Both the position numbers and the translations under genes were made by a program. The notes under the pieces were generated by a model that made no database searches, was not told the origin of the DNA, and saw nothing but the letters and a program-made list of their open reading frames with translations. Positions 10,933-20,900 of a stretch of DNA of 64,000 nt are shown one piece after another. The stretch comes from Rhizaria sp. SCN 62-66 (taxonomy: Eukaryota; Rhizaria, unplaced), in contig MEDY01000128.1 of the NCBI GenBank assembly GCA_001724265.1, positions 1 through 64,000 on the forward strand, read 5' to 3'. The stretch's first letter is position 1, and every line of letters begins with the position of its first letter.

Positions 10933-11751
10933 ATGGACTGGTTTTCAGACAACAACAACGACGACGACAACGTCAGCGAGCTCAAGCTAAAATGGGAGTT
11001 GGAGTCTAGGCACAGGCTTCGCAGGTTTTTGTCAGCAATTGGCCGTGTTACTGCTCTTTTATCAAGCCTCGCCGACCTACGCAGTTGTAGGAGACCAGCT
11101 TCTCAAAAATTGACATGATATAACTGCGGCGTTGAGCTGCGTTCGCCTCAGCATCAGCTGTCAGCGTAAGAGAGCGTAGCAGGACGCGGACGATATCAGT
11201 CCAGTGCGCGAGGTAAAGTTCGTACATGCCGCTGCCGCCGTAATCTGCTGTTGCGTCGTCAAGACGATGTCCGTGAAGTGCTTACAAACGAAAGCGCCGC
11301 GATTGAGACGCTCAGTGTCGGCCTCACACACTGGCGAAAGATCAGCCACAATGATGGCGGTAATCTCACCAGCAGTCACAGCAGCAGAAGCAGTAAAAAT
11401 GATGCTACTGAAGTCAATTTTGACTGGAGCACTGCAATCACTGTTCTTAACGTGTTATGGGAACTCCTGTCAAATCCGAATGAACTTCCTATTTCTTCCA
11501 GGCGATGTATTTTGCCTCACCTGCTTGTGTTTATGCGTGAGATCTATCCGAGCACTTCAAAGGCTCTTGAAAGGCTGAATACGCGTAAGCGTGACATGGG
11601 AGCTGAGGGGCATCACGACGCGGACGCTGTGACGGTGTCTGAGGATGAACACGTGTTGGAGACATTCCGTTTTTGCTGCAGCGTGTTGTCTGCGGCATAC
11701 TCACACGGAGAGTCTCTAGATAACGCCACAGCGGACATTGCTAAGTTTTAA
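10933..11751 (+). pseudogene. Scrambled gene: head and tail on +, middle on - strand
   Basis: A plus-strand head starts at ATG 10933 (M-D-W-F-S-D, then Asn/Asp-rich and helical) and loses coding character near 11030 before a TGA. A minus-strand piece (about 11430..11286 joined to 11247..11048 through a 38-base GTAAGC...ACAG intron) reads as good protein, for example A-P-V-K-I-D-F-S-S-I-I and M-Y-E-L-Y-L-A-H-W-T-D-I-V, but has no start codon. A plus-strand tail (about 11415-11751) is helical (V-L-N-V-L-W-E-L-L) and ends in TAA, but has no start codon either. The simplest explanation is an inversion of about 390 bp inside one helical-repeat-like gene. Two overlapping genes with unseen exons are the alternative. 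The family is unknown. Confidence 0.45.
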
Positions 11752-12502
11752 CCGATCTTGACAGACATTCTGCCACTGTGTTATGGCGTGTGGTTCAGTT
11801 TCATGCCTCGCTTGATCAATTCCCTCTTCAGAAAATCTAATTGAGTCCAGACGACTACATTTAGTGAATCAGCGACACTCATTCCAAAAAGTTCAGTGAT
11901 CTTGCGGTGTTTTAGGCGGAAGGTTGTCAGGCACATCTGGGTTTAACGTGTCAGATGACTGCGCCAACGCCTTGCCTAACCATGGTAATGCAGTTTGATC
12001 TACTCGCTCTGGGATCCGATGTGTTCCTTTGACCACCAGGACAGTATATTATGTTATTATCAGCCGGTTTAATTACGACACCAAGCGACACACTTCTGAC
12101 AACAGAGAGTGTACAGAGATGATGCTCAAAAGTAATTGACCATGGTGAACAGTGGCAAACTGGTTTGTGGTGACCAACCGATCCAGTGAATTGTGTTTGC
12201 TTTTGGTTTTAAGTTCCTTCCATGCTTTTCATTTTATACAGACCAAATTAAGAAGATTCGATTTCCCACGTTTGTTATTCAAAACAAATAACTGATTTGA
12301 ATAAGAATTCATTTTTCAAAAATGCATGACAACAAGTTATTTTTGTTGGTTTGAGCTTTCTGAAACCTTGCAAGAATGGATGCTTCAGCAGTCTCTCTTC
12401 GGAGCATCCTACGAATTAATTTTGACCTTGGAATATTTGCCTGTGACTTGCAACACTCAAAACTCGTTCCATTTTACCCCCCAAACCGCCACAGTTCTTT
12501 GC
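11752..12502. other. Intergenic
   Basis: AT-rich spacer and presumed promoter or 5' leader of the small gene starting at 12503. The same open frame extends upstream to 12326, but that part is AT-rich and lacks coding character. Confidence 0.55.
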
Positions 12503-12964
12503 ATGTCCTCCGCCAAGACTACGACACGCCACAGCAACATGGCCAAGCAGGGCTCAGTGAGCGCTGGTAAGGACGCCGCGCACAAAATGAGTCTGGAGGT
12601 CTACAACCACGTCTCCAGCAGTACACCCGGCCGTCCTCTGAGTTCGAACAACAAATCAGCGGTGTCTTTTGCATTAAACGACGGCGAGAACCTTCGCATT
12701 AAGACGTCCACTGGTAACCGCAGCACCGATCGCGTCAACGATGCGCGTATTATGGAGCACTACAGCAACGGCACCATGATCGACACCCAAGCTGCGGCTG
12801 CCCGTGCGCAGCAGTCGTACAAGGGCTGCCGCGCCGCGGCGGCTAGTGCGGACACACGGTCGGCTGCAAAGAACCTGACCAACGTCGCCGAGCAGATCGG
12901 TGACATGCCGATGCGCCGCCCTGACGGAAGTTGGTGCAAGGTCAAAAACGCAGACAAGTATTAA
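12503..12964 (+). CDS. Small orphan protein, 153 residues
   Basis: Starts at ATG 12503 (M-S-S-A-K-T-T-T-R) and stops at TAA. A second ATG (M-A-K-Q-G-S) ten codons on is a possible alternative. The protein is hydrophilic, Ala/Ser/Asn-rich and basic, with no signal peptide or membrane helix. The middle (S-T-G-N-R-S-T-D-R-V-N-D-A-R) and the Ala-rich helix after it look ordered, and the end is W-C-K-V-K-N-A-D-K-Y. GC content jumps from the flanks at the start codon, which supports coding. No family recognised. Confidence 0.65.
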   Translation: MSSAKTTTRHSNMAKQGSVSAGKDAAHKMSLEVYNHVSSSTPGRPLSSNNKSAVSFALNDGENLRIKTSTGNRSTDRVNDARIMEHYSNGTMIDTQAAAARAQQSYKGCRAAAASADTRSAAKNLTNVAEQIGDMPMRRPDGSWCKVKNADKY

Positions 12965-15083
12965 TAGGCGCGTGTAGTACGTAGCATGTGCGTGTTTGCA
13001 TAGCGGTGACAACGTGTAAGGCATGCTAGTTAATATAGCAGAAGTGCAAGAGAAAATGAAACACACCACAGAAAGGCTGTACGTACGGGACATCTCACTC
13101 AAAGGGTTTTCTGCCCGAAATATATTTCAGAGAATATGACATCATAAGTTGTACAGTTTGTTCGCCTAATCACTAAAGTTGAACTTACGTACAATATGTA
13201 CTGACGGTGAGATACGTATTACGTACGTGTATTCGAGTACAGGAAGTGATTAAAACAACCGCAGTCACATTGTATTGGGATTCAAGATGCAGTCAAATTT
13301 TAGAGGTGAGCTAGAGTATAGAAAAATATGAAAAAGAACAAGATAAAAGAGGAGAAGTCTAGATGTAATTCGTTCGTTATGCAACAAACACAGACGAATG
13401 GCAAAAAACACACTCACACATGTACGGTATTATTATCACATATAATCAGTCAAACAATGAGAGAACAAGAGGAGGAAAGACATATTACCCATACACTCAG
13501 TGAAAATAAAAATAAGTGTGAAGAAGAGACACATAAAAAAGAACGCAGATGATAAGAAAAGTCCTTAATCTTGTTCGAGTGATGCTGCTGCTATGAAACT
13601 TTAAGAACGGGGGGTTGAGGACGAGAGTGAGAGTAAATGTAATACACAGCGGAGGCACAGCAAATAAAGCAGCGACAAAAACGTCAGCGAAAAGAGCACA
13701 AGAGCATGCCACAGTTTGCGGTGCATGTCTTGTCACGAAAAAAAGACGAAGATCATGAACATCATTCAACAAGACTAAGAAACACAAAAGACGAAGTCTG
13801 ACACAAAAAGAGTAAGCAAGTCAGAAGCACAAGAATAGAAGAACATTATACCTGTAGGATGTAAGTGATTCACTTTCAACAACAGAGCAAGTATGTGTAC
13901 GTGTGCAGATGTGAATGCAACAATCAAGCGTGAGAGTTAATCAACTGTGGGTCGAAGCGTAAACATCGAGGTGAGCGAACATGGAGTGCATCAGTTTTAC
14001 GAACAAACGACATCTAATCGCAAGATCATTTGATTTTAGTTGAAAAGACACAATGACACAGTCAACATCAAAAGAGCGCGCACTTCCACACAAAGTATCA
14101 CAAACGTTGTAAGTCTTTGATCCAACATAAACAAAGTAATGAACTTCAATTCTCCAGCGTTGCGTCTTGTGTCGAATTCAAAGTAGGAGGGTCATTATAT
14201 GAAGGTATGAAGGAAAACAAAAACAACAACAACACACATGTACAAAGCAAAGACACAGATTAAACTCAAAAGATTGGACACGAAAAGCAAGAAAGAAAGG
14301 GAAACAAAAAATACATCAAAACAGACAAAGTAGCGGATCAACGAGCGAGTGAGCAGGACAATCGTTTTGTTTGTTTCTTTTGATTCCTTGATATTTTTTT
14401 GGGGCATGAGCAAGTGAGAAAAAAAATCAAAACGACAAACTAGTAGTTATAAAGACGAACAATGAAGTGACATTTTGCGACGAAAATAAAGAAAGAAAAA
14501 AATCGGTTTCGATTGAATAATGTGTAACAGCATATGAGAAATATACAATGAGTTACAGTAACTGGGTAAAACTCCAGCTGCACGTGCGTTCGTGCATGTG
14601 CGAAAGCGCGGAATAGTTCGTGAGAGGAGCAGCAGCGCTATTGGTATGCACAGAAGACGTAAGAACTCGACTTAAGTCGTTTCAGCAAGTGAGATATGTT
14701 CAGAGTTACAATTCCTTTTGTGAAATTCTTAATTTGTGTTATTCACGCGCAAGTACGTCAATTTTTAGTTTTCTTGCGTCGCATAAACATCAATTGCGCA
14801 CATGTTTCATTTGTGCACTATCTACCAGTTTCTGCCACGCAGAACAAACACGGAATTGAGCAAACAACATCAACAAACGATAGAGATTATTCATTCATTC
14901 TACAATACTATTGATCACAAATAGATATATTTGCAATGTAAAGTAGAACTCTCAAAAAGATCTTACTAACTCGACGGATCACGGGGTTAAGCAAAACAAA
15001 AGAGGCTTAACTCTCGCGACATCCCCCGAACAAGTGTTCGTCACAATGCACGCGTCTCGCGGGCAATTGGCGCCGCTTACAGC
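12965..15083. other. 2.1-kb spacer with strand-biased purines
   Basis: Lies between the convergent 3' ends of genes on both sides. The plus strand is rich in A and G runs (AAAGAAAG-type) from about 13260 to 14540. Several open frames of 60-100 codons are low complexity and unsupported. No RNA gene was recognised. Confidence 0.55.
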
Positions 15084-16523
15084 TTACATGACGCCGTTTG
15101 CGCTCTTGTGCCCGGTGAAGTTGTCCGCGACGCTGAAGCTCTTGGGCGCCCCGGTGGAGCCCGGGGAGGCGCAGCTACCGCCGCTGGCCGCCACGGCGCG
15201 GCCGCTGGTGCTGCCGTTGTTCCCACTGCCGCCGCCGCCGCCGCCAGTACAGTTGTTGCTGAGGGTGGGACTGTTCCCCGCGGCCGCTGCGGCGACGACA
15301 GCGGCCGCGGACACCGCTCCAGTTGCGCTGTAGCCGTTGCCGCCGCCACTGCTGCTGTTGTTGTTGCTGTTGCCGTTGCCGTGGCCGTGCGAGCCTGCCG
15401 ACACGCCCACGACGCACAAGTCCCCCCCGCCGCCGCCGCCGCCGCCGGTATTGAGCACGAGCGGCGTGGCACCGGACGAGGTGCGGACCACGCGCCCGCT
15501 CACGCTCACGGCCACTGCTGCCGGGGTGCCGCCGCCGCCGCCGCCGCTCCCCGGGCCCCCCGCCCCGCCGCCGCCGCTGTTGCCGGCAGCAGTGACGCCG
15601 CCGGCGGCGGCGGCCGCGGGGCCGTTTGCGTTGGTCGCGGGCAGCGTCTGCAGACGCAGCGTCAGCCGCTGCGGGGTGGACGTCCCGCGCGAGACCGGCG
15701 TGCCCATCACGGCGCCGCTATTCGCACTTGCACTCGTACTCGTATTTGAGCTCGTGGCAGTAGCAGCGGCGGCGGAAGCGGAAGCGGCGGCGGCCTGCTG
15801 GTGCAGCGCGACGACGCGCTGGACGGCGGCCGCGATGGTGGGCAGCACGTCGCAGGTGTCCTTGTTGCGGGCCGCGATGTCGAGAAGAAACACGCGCGCG
15901 CGGTTCAAGTCGCTAAGCTGGCGGCCGCGCACCGTGTCCGTGTCAATGACAAGCCCGTCGGGGACGTTCTCGACGCACAGCACCATGCGGCGCTTGCGCG
16001 TGATGAGCTCGACGGACTCGAGCATGCTGGCGATGGCACGCGTTTGCCCGTCGATGACGAACAGCAGCACCTCGGCGCCCTCTTTGGCCACGTTCTCCAG
16101 CGCCACAAAGTCGGTGGACCAGTTGTCCGTCTGCGGGTTGAAGAAGGATACGGCGTGCTGCGACAGGAGCGGGATCGCGGTGTCTTTGCGCCACGTCGTC
16201 GGGTTGCACGACCCGCCCAGAAAGACGAACGGCGCCGCGAAGGGCTCGTCCGCTGTCGCCATCGGCGCGCCGGAGCTAGAGCTTGAGGAGCTCGTGCTGG
16301 AGCTTGAGCTCGTGGCGGCGGCGGCGCTCGAAGCCGAGGGAAGCAAGGGCGCGGGGCGGGACGGCGCCGGCGGGGGCAGGCCGGGCCCGTTTTGACTCAC
16401 GACAGTAGTTGCGATGGGGTTCGGCGCGCTCGCGTTGTTGCTGTTATTGATAGAGGGGGACGAGGAGGAGGCCGAGAGAGTGCGCGCAAGGTTCGCCAGC
16501 GAGGCGGGGTGCGACGAGGCCAT
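15084..16523 (-). CDS. Nucleoside 2-deoxyribosyltransferase-like protein
   Basis: 479 residues, single exon, stop TAA. After a Ser/Ala/Pro-rich leader (1-95) comes a Rossmann-like domain (about 97-235). It has the signature F-L-G-G-S-C-N-P-T-T-W-R near residue 101, then F-F-N-P-Q-T-D-N-W, and L-L-F-V-I-D-G-Q-T-R-A-I-A-S-M. These match the eukaryotic nucleoside 2-deoxyribosyltransferase-like family, whose bacterial relatives cleave or exchange the base of deoxynucleosides. The C-terminal half is Ala/Gly/Ser/Asn low complexity. Whether the protein is enzymatically active or a base or nucleotide sensor is not known. It faces away from the giant gene at 17960, sharing a 1.4-kb upstream region. 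Confidence 0.75.
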   Translation of the reverse strand: MASSHPASLANLARTLSASSSSPSINNSNNASAPNPIATTVVSQNGPGLPPPAPSRPAPLLPSASSAAAATSSSSSTSSSSSSSGAPMATADEPFAAPFVFLGGSCNPTTWRKDTAIPLLSQHAVSFFNPQTDNWSTDFVALENVAKEGAEVLLFVIDGQTRAIASMLESVELITRKRRMVLCVENVPDGLVIDTDTVRGRQLSDLNRARVFLLDIAARNKDTCDVLPTIAAAVQRVVALHQQAAAASASAAAATATSSNTSTSASANSGAVMGTPVSRGTSTPQRLTLRLQTLPATNANGPAAAAAGGVTAAGNSGGGGAGGPGSGGGGGGTPAAVAVSVSGRVVRTSSGATPLVLNTGGGGGGGGDLCVVGVSAGSHGHGNGNSNNNSSSGGGNGYSATGAVSAAAVVAAAAAGNSPTLSNNCTGGGGGGSGNNGSTSGRAVAASGGSCASPGSTGAPKSFSVADNFTGHKSANGVM

Positions 16524-17959
16524 GTTATGCAGTTACGTCCGATATCGATCCAGAGTTCAAGGTATACTGTGAGTGACAGTGCCCGTCAGTGCCGCAGAGG
16601 CGAGGAGCAAAGGGGAGCGCAGGCAGCGCAGTGGGGGCACGCCTGGGGTGCGTGTGTGCGTGTGCAGGGCGCGCGCAGGAGCTTGCACGAGCGAAGATGA
16701 GCGTGTGGGCTGGACACAGACAACGAACAGGGACAAAAACGACAGAACGAACTGACAGACACCAATAAGGAGTCGGAAGAGGAGGTAGCGGAGGCTATAA
16801 AGGACAAAAAAATAAGCCAAGAAAGATATCATAGGGGATACAGGAAGGTGGTAAGACTGGCAGAGAGAAAGCGGCAGATCCACCCGTTGAGGAAGCTCCG
16901 CGAGGTGATGGAGAGTGAGAGAGGGCGCGCGACTGTATGGCCACACGAGCAATCAGGGGCACAGTGGAAGGGAAGACAAGCGAAGAGAGGCAGAAAGCCC
17001 GCGCCATGGTACGAAATAGAACTTGATTCAGCAGAAAACAAGGCAGAGAGCACGGGTGTAGCGGTATATCCGGCGGGGGCGCCGCGTTTGTCACATTGAG
17101 ATAGTCTGCATCTGAGAGGGCTCGTGCCACGAGCGGGATTCTCAGCATATCCTGCGTCCAACCAGTCGCAATATAACCCGCAGAGATAATTGCCCAGCGC
17201 AGTCACCGTCCAAACCCATCGTCAATGCAGTCACACAAGCACGATTTTTTGAGTTATATCCTTCCCCAAAAGCAGCAAGATAACTCCCGCCCCCACTGGC
17301 CGACAAAGGCCGTTTTTACGAACCGAGAGCCCTCCCCCCGGCCAGCCGGCCCAGTCAAACCAATCCACCACGAGTGATTGGACGGCGGGTTTGTCGGTCT
17401 TTGGGTTCGCAATAGGCGTGAGAATGAGAGGGCGCGTCTCGTGCAAAAATATATAGAGTTAAAGAAGTTTGCTGCATCTTTTATCTTTCCCGCCGGTCTA
17501 TTCGCGTTTGTTTTCATGTGGTATCGCAAACTCTATTCCCGTCGAATGCTTGATGTTGCCCCTGCAACGCCCACCGTCGAGGCATTTTAGGGCTCGCTTG
17601 TGGAATGCCACGCAGCATTCGTCTTGTACTGACATGCATTTTGGATAATCCGATCTTGAAAAAAATCACCCCCGCACTCACATCCCTTCATTCACGTCTC
17701 TTTCACTCGCTTTCCCCTCTCCTAAGTGGGCTTCTACTTTTGCCCCCCACTTCCCCTCCTCAATTCGACTTTCTTAGCCGCAGTACTCCCACGCGCCCGT
17801 CTAATTGGTGCTTCTTTCTCACCTCGCCACCTTTCCGGCGCGTTCTACTCGCTTCCCGCGTTTCCCTGGTCCTTACCGCGACCATTAGCTTCCCCGAGAG
17901 TCTTTATCTAACTCTCTGTACGACTACTTTCGACAAGCGTTTGCTCTCCTCGCTTCCGC
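16524..17959. promoter_or_regulatory. Divergent promoter region
   Basis: Spacer between the minus-strand gene ending at 16523 and the giant plus-strand gene at 17960. Immediately upstream of each ATG the coding strand is pyrimidine-rich (the + strand is purine-rich at 16580-17000 and CT-rich at 17660-17950), which suggests TC-rich 5' leaders. A GCGCAGTCACCGTCC sequence near 17196 resembles the recurrent GTCACGGT word. No TATA box was assigned. Confidence 0.45.
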
Positions 17960-20900
17960 ATGAACCTCGCCCCGTTCCCGGCCGCGCCCCGCTCCCTCGC
18001 GTCGCGCCGCACGCGCACCGCGGGCAACGCCGCCGTGCTGCGCCGCGGCGTTGCCGCCTCGTCCTCGCTCAAGCTGGCCTCGCACCTCGAAGAGGAGCTT
18101 AATCAAGAGCCTGAGGCCGACCTCGACAATGAGAACGATGACAGTGACGGTGACTGTCCAGACGACGCAGATTGCTCTGAACACGACGTTACTAGCAATC
18201 ATAACGACAGCTGCAACGGCCGCGCGTGCGACGACGACTGCAGCTCTAGCTGCTGCGTGCACGCCATCAACGAGCCTCAGCCTCAGTCTCAGTCGCGCTC
18301 GACCGCTGTGAACGCTCACCCTGGCTCTTGCACTCGCCTGAGCGCTGACACTGCTGCTGCGGTGTATGGGCCTCTCAAGCACTGCTACAAGACCCACGGC
18401 CACCCTGCTGCCCCCGCTGCTGCGACCGCCGCCGCCGCCGCCACCGCCGCCGGTATCAACAACAGTTACCACACTGAGAATCCCGAGTCCGACAGCGACG
18501 TGTACGACTACAGCTACCGCAATGCCAGCAGCTGCAGCAATACCAGCAGCAACCTCAACAGCAACAGCTACAGCTACAGCGCTGCTCACAACAACAACAT
18601 CATTCGCATCACAGCGAATACTAATGATTGCGACAACAGTTGCTGCCGCACGCATATGCCTATGCACGACTACGACGACGACGACGATGGTGATGACGAC
18701 GAAGTGATTCATCTCGGCAACAACGACGTCTGTCTTGCAAAGCTTTTCAACTCACACTTAGACTCGCATTCGCACTCAGAGTCCCCCTTAGAACCGCAGT
18801 CACACTTACATACAACTCTGCCCCCCGGCAGTGTCACCACCTTCGGCGGCGCCCCCAAGAAGACCGCCGCCGGTGCCGCCGCGGGCGCTGGCGCCGGCGC
18901 CGGTGCTGGAGGCGCCGCCCGCGCCAACTCCAAAGCCACCAACACCAAGGCCCGCGCCGGCGGCAATGTCCCCAACAGCGGCGGCGGCGGCGGCGGCGGC
19001 GGGCCCCCGGCGTCGGCCCCTGCGGCGGGCGGCGGCGACGACGGCGCCTCTGCGGGCAACAGCTGCCACCAGTGCAAGAATAGCAAGCCTCAGTCGGGGA
19101 TTATCTTCTGCATGAACCCCGCCAACGACCCGCGCACGATGCGCAAGTGCCGCAAGAAGTTCTGCTTCCCGTGCCTTGCGCGCACCTACGACGTGTACCT
19201 GCAGTCACTGGGCGATCTCAACGCGTGGGTGTGCCCTGCCTGCTGCGGCCGCTGCAACTGCGCCGCCTGCAAGCGCGCGGGCCCGCTCGCCGCCGCCGCC
19301 GCCGCGGGCGCAACCGGTGACGGCGACGGCGACGCCGCTGGCGCGGGCACTCAGGGCCCCGCCGGTGCCGGCGGCAGCGCCGGGCACGGGCACGGGCACA
19401 GTCACCGCGCGTCCAAGAGCAAGCCAAAGGAGCACCTGAACGACCACCTGCACCCTGTTCAGAGCGAGATCGCGCGGACCGGCGCGGACATGCCGGGCGT
19501 GGGCGAAAATGTCAACAGCACGCAGACGATTCTCGCGCTCAACCTCAACGTGCCCGTCGTGGCCGAGGTCCGCCACGCCGCCGCGGGGCGCCTTGCGGCC
19601 GGCCGCGGCGGCGCCGGCGGCGGGGCCGCCGCGCTCGCAGCGCTGTCCCGCGCCGCGGCCGGCAGCAAGGGCGGCCACGGCCACGGGGCGCAGCCGCCGG
19701 GGCTGGGGCTCGCGGCGCTGTCGCCGGGCAGCCCCGCGTGGAGCCTCGCGACCGCGCACGCCGCTCACTCCACCGCGCACTCCGCCGCCGGCGCTGCCCA
19801 CGGCCACGGTCACTCGCCCGCCCATGGCCACCACGCGTCCAAGAGCTCCAAGCTCGCTGCCGCGGCCGCCGCCGCCGCGGGCGGGGTCAACAGCACGCCG
19901 CACCTCAGCGCCATGGGCATCGCGAGCGCGACGGCGGCGGCGGCGGCCGGGGCGGCGGGTGCCGGCGGCGCCCTCGGTCACCACCCGGGCACCTCGGCGG
20001 GCGCCGTGGCAGCCCACGGTCACTCGGTCGGCGGGGTCGGACCAGAGCACCAGCACCGACCCGGCCACGGCGCCGCCGGCCGCGCCGCCCCCTCCGGCGC
20101 GCGGCTTAATACACACGGAGCACATGGGGCGCACGGTCACGCGGTTACGCCGACGGCGGGAAGCACGTCTTTGTCCCGCACCGGCAGCCATGGCAGCCAC
20201 GGCACCGCTGGCAATGGTAACGGCAACGGCAACGGCAGCGCTGCGTTGCTGCCGATGATGCCGGGCGCCGGGGCCAGCGGGGGCGCCGGCGCCGGCGGCA
20301 GCAGCGGCGTTTTGTCCGGCGTCGGCGTCGGCATGGGCGGCGGTGGGAGTGCCCATGCGATGGCGGGGCTCGGCCTGGGGCTGTTGGGCGGCATGGGCAT
20401 GGGCTACTTCCCCTCCAACTATCACGCCGCCCACGGAGGTGCCCACGGTCACGGCCACGGCCATAGCCATGGCCACGGGCCAAAAGGGGCTGCCGGGAAG
20501 TTCACCCCCGGCTTAACTTCGGCGCGCGGCGGCCACGCTTTGCACAAGAGCAGCAGCAGCAGCGGCCACGGCGGCTTTGCCAGCGCCGCGAACATGACCG
20601 ACGCTGCTGCCGTCGGCGCGGGCGTGACCCCCAGTGTCGACTTCGTGTCCATCACCGCGCGCCGCTCCGCCACGCGCCCGCTGCACGGCAAGAGCGTCGG
20701 CGGCGGTCATGGCGCGGGCAGCGGCAGCGCGGGCGTTGCGGGCGGCAGCGACCGCGGGCAGAGCTCGCAGTCGCCCACCTACGGCAACAACGGCGGCGGC
20801 GGCCACGATGCTGCCAACGGCTACAACGCGAACACAGGGAATGTAAGTACCTCTGTCGGCGGCATTGTAAGTGGGTACGCGGGCTCCCTGGGGTACCGCG

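Noticed and set aside
19205-20476. Long minus-strand frame within the CDCA7-like gene
   Set aside because: Arg/Gly/Ala-rich shadow of the sense GC-rich codons; the zinc finger is on the plus strand.
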